From assembly GCA_964404895.1 (NCBI GenBank), contig CAYOLV010000001.1:1131039-1195038 (forward strand): a DNA stretch of 64,000 nucleotides, read 5' to 3'. Made by a program: the position numbers and the translations under genes. The stretch's first letter is position 1. Every line of letters begins with the position of its first letter. This document shows, piece by piece, positions 35,319-43,327 of the stretch. Below the pieces are notes generated by a model, which worked only from the letters and a program-made list of their open reading frames with translations, did no database searches and was not told the DNA's origin. The DNA is from JBGSUZ01 sp964404895. Its GTDB lineage: Bacteria; Bacillota; Clostridia; Peptostreptococcales; Acidaminobacteraceae.

Positions 35319-36116
35319 ATGGGTGAATGCATCGTTATAACGTCTGGTAAGGGCGGTGTTGGTAAAACGACTACTACAGCTAATATTGGAGCTGGACTTG
35401 CAATGCAGGGGAAAAAAGTCGTTGTTATTGACGCAGATATCGGTCTTAGAAATTTAGACGTTGTACTTGGATTAGAAAATAGAATCGTCTTTGACCTTGT
35501 AGATGTTGTCTCTGAAAAATGTAGAGCAAGACAAGCCTTAATTAAAGACAAACGTTTTGACGGGTTGTTCCTATTGCCTTCTGCACAAACTAAAGACAAG
35601 GACTCTGTCAATCAAGATCAAATGATTAAACTTTGTACAGAACTTAAAGAAGAGTTTGACTATGTTATTGTAGACTGTCCAGCAGGCATTGAGCAAGGCT
35701 TCAAGAATGCGATTGCCGGAGCTGACCGTGCCATTGTTGTGACTACGCCTGAAGTTTCTGCTGTCAGAGATGCGGACAGAATTATCGGGCTTTTGGAAGC
35801 AGCAGATTTAAGAAATCCAAAATTGATCATCAATAGACTTCGCGTAGATATGGTAAAGCGTGGAGACATGATGAACATTGAAGATATTACAGATATTTTA
35901 GCAATCGATTTGATTGGTGTTGTGCCAGATGATGAAGAAATTGTTATCAGCACAAACCGAGGCGAACCTGCAGCTGGGAATCAAGACTCAATCTGTGGTC
36001 AAGCTTATAGAAATATTACGAAGAGAATTATGGGTGAACAAGTACCTTATCTTGAATTAGATGTTCAAGAAGGGTTATTTAGTAAGCTGTTTAAGATCTT
36101 TAGTTTTGGTAAGTAA
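35319..36116 (+). CDS. minD: Septum site-determining protein MinD
   Basis: This 265-residue ATPase of the ParA/MinD family recruits MinC to the membrane. The deviant Walker A motif SGKGGVGKTTT, the switch DADIGLRNLD and the Walker B region DYVIVDCPAGIE are intact. A C-terminal amphipathic helix (LFSKLFKIFSFGK) fits the membrane-targeting sequence. GGGAGGGT precedes the ATG. It lies between minC and minE. Confidence 0.97.
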   Translation: MGECIVITSGKGGVGKTTTTANIGAGLAMQGKKVVVIDADIGLRNLDVVLGLENRIVFDLVDVVSEKCRARQALIKDKRFDGLFLLPSAQTKDKDSVNQDQMIKLCTELKEEFDYVIVDCPAGIEQGFKNAIAGADRAIVVTTPEVSAVRDADRIIGLLEAADLRNPKLIINRLRVDMVKRGDMMNIEDITDILAIDLIGVVPDDEEIVISTNRGEPAAGNQDSICGQAYRNITKRIMGEQVPYLELDVQEGLFSKLFKIFSFGK

Positions 36117-36126
36117 GGAGGAGCTT

Positions 36127-36396
36127 ATGTTTGATTTGTTTAAATTCCTGGGCAAGAGCAATTCCAGTAAGGATGTAGCTAAAGACAGACTTAAGCTTGT
36201 TCTTGTTCATGATCGATCTAACTGTTCCCCGGAGCTATTAGAGATGGTCAAGGGAGACTTGCTAGATGCACTTTCGGGCTATATAGAGATTGATGAAATC
36301 GGTCTCGAAATCAAAATCACTCGTTCCTACGAGGGAACTGACGGGAGACCTGCCTTAGTGGCAAGCATTCCAATCAAAAATATGAAGCGTGCATAA
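36127..36396 (+). CDS. minE: Cell division topological specificity factor MinE
   Basis: MinE, 89 residues, stimulates MinD ATPase and drives pole-to-pole oscillation. The N-terminal membrane-binding helix (MFDLFKFLG) and the following KDRLKLVLVHDRSNCSPELLEM segment are typical. The latter is seen as KDRLKLVLVHDR followed by a short acidic helix. AAGGAGGAG just upstream fixes the start at 36127; an earlier in-frame start would overlap minD. A terminator follows. Confidence 0.94.
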   Translation: MFDLFKFLGKSNSSKDVAKDRLKLVLVHDRSNCSPELLEMVKGDLLDALSGYIEIDEIGLEIKITRSYEGTDGRPALVASIPIKNMKRA

Positions 36397-36399
36397 TGG

Positions 36400-36426
36400 A
36401 GTCCCCCTCTTGCAGGGGGTCTTTTT
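36400..36426 (+). terminator. Rho-independent terminator after minE
   Basis: A CCCCCT/AGGGGG stem with a short loop is followed by a TCTTTTT tract. Confidence 0.85.
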
Positions 36427-36430
36427 GGTG

Positions 36431-36449
36431 CCAGTCGCAAAGCGAATGG
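36431..36449. repeat. Short palindrome matching one at 497-515
   Basis: CCAGTCGC, AAA, GCGAATGG is an imperfect palindrome and nearly the reverse complement of the one at 497-515 in the PTS operon. It may belong to a dispersed REP-like family. Confidence 0.5.
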
Positions 36450-36498
36450 TCTGTTGAAGGGTTCAATACCTTGAGACATAATTTTCTGAGGTGATATC

Positions 36499-37611
36499 GT
36501 GTTCAATAGAAGTATGTTAAAAAACTTAGATTTTGGATTACTCATTTTAGTATTCTGTTTATTTATCCTTGGCGTAACCATTATCGCCAGTGCCACAGGC
36601 GTTGCTGAAACGGGATTGAATCGCCGAGTCATCATTCAAGTACTCGGGTTTATCATCGGTGGCGGATTAGGTTTCCTACTCCTCATGGTTGATTATCGAA
36701 CCATGGCAGAACTCTATAAGGTTGTCTATGTCATCTCACTTTTAGTGATGTTAACGGTCTATGTTCCAGGACTTGGTGTCAATCAAATGGGTGCTCGAAG
36801 CTGGATCGATTTAAAAATTATGTATTTCCAGCCCGCTGAAATAGCGAAACTTGGATTTATCATTTGCTTTGCTAAATATTTAGAAAACCAAAAAGGAAAA
36901 ATCAGCAACATATTCGATTTGCTAAAAATAGGCGCGTTTATAACGCCTTTCTTATTGATACTCCTTAAGCAACCTGACCTTGGAACAGCATTGGTATTCT
37001 TATTTATCGCTTGCGGCATGGTTTATGTAGCCGGTGTGGACAGAAAGTTGATCTTAGGCGTAATAATTGTCACTATATTAGCAATGCCTGTTTCATATAA
37101 ATTTATGGAACCTCATCAAAGAGAGCGTATTGATGCCTTTCTAAATCCCAATGACCCAAAACTTCAAGGAAATTATCAAGTCATGCAATCCAAAATAACA
37201 ATTGGATCAGGGCAATTGACTGGTCGTGGACTTTTTAAAGGGGTCTATCATAAGTCGGACTATTTGCCAATTAAAGAATCAGATTTTATTTTTTCTGTAT
37301 TGGGAGAAGAAACGGGCTTCATCGGCGGCAGCATAACGATTTTCTTGTATTTTTTATTTTTAACAAAACTGAACAATGTGGCTATTCGAGCGAAAGATGA
37401 AATTGGTTCTTTGATTGCTGTGGGTGTCACGTTTATGTTTGCGTTTCAAATCATTGAAAATATTGGTATGACCATAGGCTTAATGCCTGTTACAGGGGTT
37501 ACCTTACCATTTTTAAGTTACGGTGGATCTTCTATTATGATATCGGTCATGGCAGTAGGTCTTGCAATGAATGTCCATATTCGTCGGAAACGAACGAGTT
37601 ACAATGTGTAA
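36499..37611 (+). CDS. rodA: RodA-type SEDS peptidoglycan polymerase
   Basis: RodA polymerises glycan strands for the elongasome with PBP2. The 370-residue protein has about ten predicted membrane helices and SEDS motifs: GARSWIDLKIMYFQPAEIAKLG (visible as GARSWIDL and FQPAEIAKLG), LKQPDLGTALVF, and the conserved C-terminal LPFLSYGGSSI. The GTG start at 36499 follows TGAGGTGAT; an ATG at 36514 is possible. In many spore formers spoIVFA and spoIVFB come next, but here a radical SAM gene follows. Confidence 0.95.
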   Translation: MFNRSMLKNLDFGLLILVFCLFILGVTIIASATGVAETGLNRRVIIQVLGFIIGGGLGFLLLMVDYRTMAELYKVVYVISLLVMLTVYVPGLGVNQMGARSWIDLKIMYFQPAEIAKLGFIICFAKYLENQKGKISNIFDLLKIGAFITPFLLILLKQPDLGTALVFLFIACGMVYVAGVDRKLILGVIIVTILAMPVSYKFMEPHQRERIDAFLNPNDPKLQGNYQVMQSKITIGSGQLTGRGLFKGVYHKSDYLPIKESDFIFSVLGEETGFIGGSITIFLYFLFLTKLNNVAIRAKDEIGSLIAVGVTFMFAFQIIENIGMTIGLMPVTGVTLPFLSYGGSSIMISVMAVGLAMNVHIRRKRTSYNV

Positions 37612-37676
37612 ACTGTAGGCTGTAATATTTTATATGTTGTCAGTCCGCTATAATATTTAGAAGGTTGGAGGAAATA

Positions 37677-39506
37677 ATGATCAATAGATTAGAATCACTC
37701 TTGTATCAAGTAGAAAAACCAGCAAGATACATTGGTGAAGAAATGAACATGTGCAAAAAAGAAATTACATCAGACTTGGTAAGATACGGATTTGCATTTC
37801 CCGATGTTTATGAAGTAGGTATGTCCCATTTAGGAATGCACATTCTTTATCAATTAAAAAATGCGCAAGAAGACTTGTACTGCGAGCGTGTTTTTGCACC
37901 ATGGCCAGATATGGAAGCCTTAATGAGAGCCAATGGTCTTCCTTTGCACACCCTTGAAACATTTTCTCCAGTCAAAGATTTAGATTTTTTAGGTTTCACA
38001 CTTCAATATGAACTTTCGTATACAAATATTCTCAATATGCTTGACCTTGGAGGTATTCCTCTGCTGTCAAAAGATCGTACAGCAGAAGATCCATTAATTC
38101 TAGCAGGGGGGCCTTGTGCGTATAACCCTGAACCTTTAGCCGATTTTGTCGATTTGTTTATTATTGGTGAAGGAGAAGAAGTCAACTTGGAAGTCATGAG
38201 ACTCTTCAAACAATATGGGAAAGGCAAAAAAGCAGAGTTCTTGAAAGCTGTTACAGCGATTAAAGGGGTTTACGTGCCTGCATTGTATGAAGTTTCTTAT
38301 AAAGAAGACGGCACGATTGCTAATTTTGCACCTATAGAAGCGGGCATTCCAAACAGCATTCACAAGAGAATTCTTCCTGTGTTCAATGAAGCCTTCTTCC
38401 CTGAAAATTTCCTGGTTCCGAATATTGACACGGTTCATGACCGTGCCATGATTGAAATTTTCAGAGGCTGCACAAGAGGTTGCAGATTCTGTCAAGCTGG
38501 AATGCTGTACAGACCAATTCGCGAAAGATCTGTAGACAATATTATGGACATTGTAGAAGGCGTTGTGAAGAAAACTGGCTTTGAAGAGATTTCATTAGCT
38601 TCTCTCAGTACACTCGACTATTCTCAAATTGAAGAATTGGTGCATAGACTTGTAGAAAAATACGAAGACCAAAAGATAGGTATTTCTTTACCTTCATTGA
38701 GATTAGACTCATTCTCAATCGACATTTTGACAGAAATTCAAAAAATTAAGAAAACCGGGCTCACATTTGCGCCTGAAGCAGGAACGCAAAGACTGAGAGA
38801 CGTTATCAATAAAGGTGTTACTGAGGAAAATCTGACTGAAACCATGGAACAAGTATTCTCACTTGGGTGGAACAAAGTCAAACTTTACTTCATGATGGGG
38901 CTGCCAACAGAGACGGTTGAAGACCTTGACGGCATTAACGAACTTGCTGAAAAGGTTTGTTATTTGCATAAAATCACACCACGTGAGCAAAGAATGGACG
39001 GTCTTACTGTAACGGTTTCCGCCTCTTGCTTTGTGCCTAAACCCTTTACACCATTCCAATGGTATCCTCAAAATACCATGGCAGAGTTTGAAGAAAAACA
39101 GAAGCACTTGAAGCTCACAATACGCAATAAGAAAATTAAATTCAACTACCATGAAGCTAAATCAAGTGTCATAGAAGCTGTCTTTGCAAGAGGAGACAGA
39201 CGAGTAGGTAAAGCCCTTTTAGCAGCTTGGGAACAGGGTTGTAAGTTTGATGGCTGGATGGAGTACTTCGACTTTGATAAATGGATGAATGCTTTTGAAA
39301 CTACTGGAGTTTCAGTAGATTTCTATGCACACCGTCAAAGAAGTTATGATGAAATTCTCCCTTGGGACCATATCGATTGTGGCGTGACCAAAGAATTCCT
39401 TATTCGTGAAAATGAAGAAGCTATTGCAGGCAAGACCACACACGACTGCAGACAAGGCTGTACAGCTTGTGGCATTAACACGGGTGTTATAGGAGGACTT
39501 TGCTAA
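37677..39506 (+). CDS. TIGR03960-family radical SAM protein
   Basis: This protein of about 609 residues has an N-terminal B12-binding-like region (about 1-210) and a radical SAM core with the iron-sulfur motif CTRGCRFCQ near residue 265. A C-terminal cysteine-rich tail (CRQGCTACGIN) may bind another cluster. The family is conserved in Firmicutes next to DUF2344 and RNase G; its reaction is not established, though a role in tRNA or ribosome modification has been suggested by context. The ATG at 37677 follows GGAGGAA. It ends directly before the DUF2344 gene (no gap). Confidence 0.92.
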   Translation: MINRLESLLYQVEKPARYIGEEMNMCKKEITSDLVRYGFAFPDVYEVGMSHLGMHILYQLKNAQEDLYCERVFAPWPDMEALMRANGLPLHTLETFSPVKDLDFLGFTLQYELSYTNILNMLDLGGIPLLSKDRTAEDPLILAGGPCAYNPEPLADFVDLFIIGEGEEVNLEVMRLFKQYGKGKKAEFLKAVTAIKGVYVPALYEVSYKEDGTIANFAPIEAGIPNSIHKRILPVFNEAFFPENFLVPNIDTVHDRAMIEIFRGCTRGCRFCQAGMLYRPIRERSVDNIMDIVEGVVKKTGFEEISLASLSTLDYSQIEELVHRLVEKYEDQKIGISLPSLRLDSFSIDILTEIQKIKKTGLTFAPEAGTQRLRDVINKGVTEENLTETMEQVFSLGWNKVKLYFMMGLPTETVEDLDGINELAEKVCYLHKITPREQRMDGLTVTVSASCFVPKPFTPFQWYPQNTMAEFEEKQKHLKLTIRNKKIKFNYHEAKSSVIEAVFARGDRRVGKALLAAWEQGCKFDGWMEYFDFDKWMNAFETTGVSVDFYAHRQRSYDEILPWDHIDCGVTKEFLIRENEEAIAGKTTHDCRQGCTACGINTGVIGGLC

Positions 39507-40202
39507 ATGATACTCAGAATACAATATAGAAAAAATGGCATGATGAAATTCTTATCACACTTAGATATGGTGAGATTGGTCGAAAGAAGCATGAGACGGG
39601 CTGAGATGCCTCTTAAATTCAGCCAGGGTTATAATCCTCACCCGAAAATCGCCTTCGCCGCACCTTTATCGGTAGGGCTGACTTCGGATTACGAAATCGT
39701 AGACATCGAGTTGACAGAAGCAATTGATCTTGAAGCTTTTAAAGCAAAGTTTTTAGCGGCTTTCCCAGCAGGCATTCAAATGGTAAGATGCACCCTGCTC
39801 GAGCAATCTAAGTCCCTTATGAGTATGGTCAGCGATTGTGCTTATGCCGTGAAAGTTATGGGCGATTCTGAGACCCTCTCCAAATTCGCAAAAATTTCGG
39901 AGTGTTTATTAGATCAAGATGAACTCGTCGTCATTAAAAAGAACAAAGAGAAGCGAAAAGCAGATAAGGAAATTAATATCAGACCCTTGATTAAAGAATT
40001 TGCTGTTCTTGACCTTAACGCAGAAGAAGTCGTTCTTAGAATGAAGCTGGCTTCAGGGTCTGTGGGCAACTTAAAACCAGAAACCGTGGTAGCTCAAATT
40101 GCAAAAATGGGCGAATTAGAAATTAAGCCAGAAAATCTTAGAATTCACAGGGTGATGCTCTTTGGAGATGAAGGTAAAACTGAGCTTTATGTCCTTGCTT
40201 AA
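39507..40202 (+). CDS. DUF2344 (TIGR03936) family protein
   Basis: This 231-residue protein matches the DUF2344 family, with the opening LRIQYRKNGMMKFLSHLDMVR and the PLKFSQGYNPHPKIAFAAPL segment. The first segment is visible as LRIQYRKNG followed by KFLSHLDM. In many genomes this domain is fused to the preceding radical SAM protein, and here it is a separate gene directly after it. That supports a joint function, which remains unknown. The start ATG lies inside TTTGCTAAATGA at the stop of the upstream gene. Confidence 0.9.
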   Translation: MILRIQYRKNGMMKFLSHLDMVRLVERSMRRAEMPLKFSQGYNPHPKIAFAAPLSVGLTSDYEIVDIELTEAIDLEAFKAKFLAAFPAGIQMVRCTLLEQSKSLMSMVSDCAYAVKVMGDSETLSKFAKISECLLDQDELVVIKKNKEKRKADKEINIRPLIKEFAVLDLNAEEVVLRMKLASGSVGNLKPETVVAQIAKMGELEIKPENLRIHRVMLFGDEGKTELYVLA

Positions 40203-40272
40203 TTTTAGACAGTGTCTGTAAGGTTATAGCTAAGTTTAAAATTCTCAGTGCGTATATAAAAGACGAAAGGAG

Positions 40273-41763
40273 ATGGGTATAGTGAATCAAATCTATATAG
40301 ATGGCTGCTTTTCCCTTAATCGGGCTGCGGTTGTTGAAGATGGCGATTTAGCCCATCTTTATTTTGAAAAAATGAACGAAGAAATCCAAGAAGGTAATGT
40401 CTACTTGGGTCGAGTCAGTCAAATTATTCCGGGTATGAATGCGGCTTTTATTGATATTGGGAAAAAGGAAAACGCCTACTTACATTTTCGTGATTCAGTT
40501 CCATGGTCAGCAAATGGTGTGAGTTGGTCAGAAAAGAGCAATTCTATTGGGAAGCATATTAAATGTGGCATGGAAATTTTTGTGCAGATTATAGGCGATG
40601 CCAGTCAGTACAAAGGTTGTAAGGTTACTATGAAATTGGCTCTTCCAGGAAAGTATATTGTCCTCATGCCACTTTCTACCCAGCGCTCCGTTTCAAGAAA
40701 GATTGAAGACGGCAAGGTGGCAAAGTTGCTGCAAAAGAAAATACAGCAGATTGTACCGCCAGAAGTGGGCTATATCATTCGAACGGAAGCAGTTGGAGCT
40801 TCGGAAGAAGAATTTGAAGAAGAAGTACGCAGCCTCTGGAGTAGATGGCAAACCTTGTTTAATCAGCGTATAACCACAAAGGTTCCTAAGCTTTTGACAA
40901 AGACGGCAAGTACCATTCAAAGAGCCATATTGGATCATTTGAATGAGCAAACTGAGTTTGTCAAAATTAACACACAGGAAATGTACGAAAATATAGAAGC
41001 TTTTCTCAAAAATAATGGCTTGGAGCATCTGGTCAGTAAACTAATTTTGATTAAAAATCCTTTGCTGTTTGATCACGAAGGGCTAGACCGCCCAATTAAA
41101 CAATTAACTCAAAGAGAAGTAGCGCTTCCAAAGGGTGGATTTTTGATTATAGATGAAACAGAAGCTTTGACCATGATTGATGTCAACAGCGGGAAGAGCA
41201 AAGTGGGCTATAATCAAAGAGAATTGGCCTTGGCGACGAATTTAGAAGCCGCTATTGAATCTGCCAAACAGATTAAACTGCGAAACTTTGGTGGCATTAT
41301 TTTGATTGACTTTATAGATATGGATCATCCATCGGACAGACAAGAGGTCTTGAAAGTCTTCAAAGAGCAAGCTTTTAAGGACAGAGTAGGCATCAATGTA
41401 ATGGGCTTTACCGCATTAGGTATTCTGGAAATGACCAGAAAAAAGGCGGGGAAGCGGGTTTCAGATTTCTACAACGGGCAATGTCACTGCTGTATGGGAT
41501 TGACAGACGAGTCTCATGAACGTCAGTTAGACGATCTGTTAAAAGATATCTGGAAAAAATACAAGCATAATCCTGCAGATTTGATGCAATATCAAATAGA
41601 TCAGCATTTATTTGCTTTTATGGAGCCACTAATGCCACAAGTTGAAGAGTGGCTCGATGGCGTCACCAGTGATATAGAATTCGAGCAGCAGCCTTATTTA
41701 CACGGTGGTTTTAAAATGACCAATATGGGCAAAAGAAAAGAATTTGCAAGTAAAGATGCTTGA
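40273..41763 (+). CDS. rng: Ribonuclease E/G family endonuclease
   Basis: This 496-residue protein is an RNase G-type endoribonuclease that cuts single-stranded A/U-rich RNA. An N-terminal S1-like domain (EGNVYLGRVSQIIPGMNAAFIDIG, seen as two parts) precedes the RNase E/G catalytic domain with IDETEALTMIDVNSG and GGIILIDFIDM, whose aspartates bind magnesium. The zinc-link motif is CHCCMG, which still fits CxxCxG but has an extra cysteine. The start could be GTG 40273's frame or the GTG at 40282; AAAGGAGATG precedes both. The rplU promoter overlaps its stop codon. Confidence 0.92.
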   Translation: MGIVNQIYIDGCFSLNRAAVVEDGDLAHLYFEKMNEEIQEGNVYLGRVSQIIPGMNAAFIDIGKKENAYLHFRDSVPWSANGVSWSEKSNSIGKHIKCGMEIFVQIIGDASQYKGCKVTMKLALPGKYIVLMPLSTQRSVSRKIEDGKVAKLLQKKIQQIVPPEVGYIIRTEAVGASEEEFEEEVRSLWSRWQTLFNQRITTKVPKLLTKTASTIQRAILDHLNEQTEFVKINTQEMYENIEAFLKNNGLEHLVSKLILIKNPLLFDHEGLDRPIKQLTQREVALPKGGFLIIDETEALTMIDVNSGKSKVGYNQRELALATNLEAAIESAKQIKLRNFGGIILIDFIDMDHPSDRQEVLKVFKEQAFKDRVGINVMGFTALGILEMTRKKAGKRVSDFYNGQCHCCMGLTDESHERQLDDLLKDIWKKYKHNPADLMQYQIDQHLFAFMEPLMPQVEEWLDGVTSDIEFEQQPYLHGGFKMTNMGKRKEFASKDA

Positions 41764-41788
41764 CACGGCCATAGGCCTGTGATATCAT
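41760..41788 (+). promoter_or_regulatory. Sigma-A promoter of rplU-prp-rpmA
   Basis: TTGACA at 41760-41765 and TATCAT at 41783-41788 are 17 bases apart. The -35 box overlaps the rng stop codon. Confidence 0.7.
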
Positions 41789-41885
41789 GAATTGTCGGTT
41801 ACCGCACGAAAAGGGTTCCTAAATTTGTTATGCTTTAATTCTTCGGAGAAAGCTGACAATACCTATACTCGGCGAGTCTTATTAA
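41789..41885 (+). ncRNA. Probable ribosomal protein L21 leader
   Basis: The roughly 100-base untranslated region between the promoter and rplU contains short conserved-looking segments (CCGCACGAAAAGG, GACAATACCTATACTCGGCGAGTC) and an AAGGAGGTG ribosome binding site. Firmicutes carry a structured L21 leader here that is thought to mediate autoregulation. The match was made from memory, not by a covariance search. Confidence 0.5.
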
Positions 41886-41897
41886 GGAGGTGCATCT

Positions 41898-42209
41898 ATG
41901 TACGCTATTATCGAAACAGGTGGCAAGCAATACAGAGTTCAAGAAGGAGATTCTCTTTTCATCGAGAAATTGGATGTTAATGCAGGAGATACTGTTGAAT
42001 TCAACAAAGTATTGGCTGTGTCTAAAGACGGTTCTTTAAGTTTTGGAAGTCCTGTAGTTGAAGGCGCAACTGTTAAAGCTTCTGTCGTTGAAAACGGCAA
42101 AGGTCCTAAAGTTGTAATTTTCAAATACAAACGTAAAAAGGACTATAGAAAGAAACAAGGCCACAGACAACCATACACAAAAGTTAAGATTGAATCAATC
42201 AGCTTATAA
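41898..42209 (+). CDS. rplU: 50S ribosomal protein L21
   Basis: L21 is 103 residues and matches the family throughout: the start MYAIIETGGKQYRVQEGD and the C-terminal KYKRKKDYRKKQGHRQPYT, a basic rRNA-binding segment. AAGGAGGTG lies upstream. It is co-transcribed with prp (2-base gap) and rpmA in the order conserved in Firmicutes. Confidence 0.98.
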   Translation: MYAIIETGGKQYRVQEGDSLFIEKLDVNAGDTVEFNKVLAVSKDGSLSFGSPVVEGATVKASVVENGKGPKVVIFKYKRKKDYRKKQGHRQPYTKVKIESISL

Positions 42210-42211
42210 TT

Positions 42212-42559
42212 ATGGTTTCCGTTGTTATTGTTAAAAGGCAAGACAATTTTGTCGCCTTTGAATTTGATGGACACGCTGAGTACGATGAGTTAGGAAAAGA
42301 CATAGTCTGTTCCGCTGTATCGGTACTTGCACAAACCGCCCTCGTTAGTTTAAACGAAGTGGCTGGTATAGAGGACATCATTTACGAAGTGGATGAAGCC
42401 TATGTGTACTGTGAACTCCCTGGTGAGATCGACAATCATCAGAGACATGACGCGAATGTGATTTTTAGAAGTCTAATCGTTGGTTTAAACGGTATTATAG
42501 AAGCGTATCCGAAACATCTAGAATATATGGTTGAGGAGGTGGAATCTGATGATGATTAA
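42212..42559 (+). CDS. prp: Ribosomal-processing cysteine protease Prp
   Basis: This 115-residue cysteine protease removes the N-terminal extension of ribosomal protein L27. The catalytic dyad is visible as H in FDGHAEYD and C in DIVCSAVS. It overlaps the rpmA start region, and its substrate L27 carries the matching extension ending LQLF before ASKKG. The start is the ATG at 42212, two bases after the rplU stop. Confidence 0.93.
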   Translation: MVSVVIVKRQDNFVAFEFDGHAEYDELGKDIVCSAVSVLAQTALVSLNEVAGIEDIIYEVDEAYVYCELPGEIDNHQRHDANVIFRSLIVGLNGIIEAYPKHLEYMVEEVESDDD

Positions 42560-42830
42560 ATTTAATTTGCAACTCTTCGCTTCGAAAAAAGGGGTAGGTA
42601 GTTCAAAGAACGGTCGTGACTCAGCGTCGAAAAGACTTGGCGTTAAAAGAGCGGACGGTCAAATGGTAACTGCTGGTAGTATCCTTGTAAGACAAAGAGG
42701 AACAAAAGTTCACCCTGGTAACAATGTTGGTAGGGGTGGAGATGACACTCTTTTCGCGAAAACTAGCGGAATTGTTAGATTCGAAAGAAAAGGAAAAGAC
42801 AAAAAACAAGTTAGTGTTTACGAAGCGTAA
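42549..42830 (+). CDS. rpmA: 50S ribosomal protein L27 with cleavable N-terminal extension
   Basis: L27, about 93 residues, contributes to the ribosomal peptidyl transferase centre. The protein begins MMIKFNLQLF and then ASKKGVGSSKNGRDS, the normal mature N-terminus. The Leu-Gln-Leu-Phe/Ala junction is the Prp cleavage site typical of Firmicutes. The start at 42549 is preferred because GAGGAGGTGG lies just upstream; the next ATG at 42552 is equally possible. It overlaps the 3' end of prp by 11 bases. Confidence 0.96.
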   Translation: MMIKFNLQLFASKKGVGSSKNGRDSASKRLGVKRADGQMVTAGSILVRQRGTKVHPGNNVGRGGDDTLFAKTSGIVRFERKGKDKKQVSVYEA

Positions 42831-42843
42831 TTCACTTACAATG

Positions 42844-42874
42844 AATGTCCATCCTCTCGTGGTGGACATTTTTA
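42844..42874 (+). terminator. Rho-independent terminator after rpmA
   Basis: AATGTCCA and TGGACATT arms flank an 11-base loop and are followed by five Ts. Confidence 0.8.
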
Positions 42875-42876
42875 AT

Positions 42877-43171
42877 TTGCGCCCCCCTTATAAGGGCGCA
42901 AATTAATGAGCGAGGCTCCGCAGGAGCTGTGCGAATTGGTTTTAATCTTTTGCGCCCCCCTTATAAGGGCGCAAATTAATGAGCGAGGCTCCGCAGGAGC
43001 TGTGCGAATTGGTTTTAATCTTTTGCGCCCCCCTTATAAGGGCGCAAATTAATGAGCGAGGCTCCGTAGGAGCTGTGCGAATTGGTTTTAATCTTTTGCG
43101 CCCCCCCTTATAAGGGCGCAAATTAATGAGCGAGGCTCCGCAGGAGCTGCGGGATTTGGTTTTAAATCTTT
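42877..43171. repeat. Four tandem copies of a 73-bp GC-rich repeat
   Basis: Four almost identical 73-base units begin near 42877, 42950, 43023 and 43096; the last has one extra C and diverges near its end. Each unit has a perfect TTTGCGCCC / GGGCGCAAA stem around CCCTTATAA, then a GGCTCC-GC(A/T)-GGAGCT hairpin, then GTGCGAATTGGTTTTAATC. There are no unique spacers, so it is not CRISPR. The units fill most of the gap between rpmA and obg and contain no supported gene. Confidence 0.92.
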
Positions 43172-43327
43172 CCGCCCCGCGCATACAAAGCTACAACCCC
43201 ATACACACACCCGAGAATGACATAGACAATCACCGCAGTCTGCGACGATTCTCTATGTTATTCTCTCATTCTAGAGACACAGAAAAATGTGTACTCCACT
43301 TGCAATATTGAAAAGAAGGTGAAACAA
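43172..43327. other. Spacer before obg
   Basis: This stretch after the 73-bp repeats contains a weak inverted pair (GAATGACATAGA at 43213-43224 and TCTATGTTATTCTC at 43253-43266) that could form a long hairpin of about 55 bases, and the AAGGTGAAA ribosome binding site of obg. I see no gene in it. Confidence 0.5.

Noticed and set aside
42877..43171. Possible CRISPR array
   Set aside because: The 73-base units are directly adjacent with no unique spacers, and no cas genes are nearby, so they are tandem repeats.
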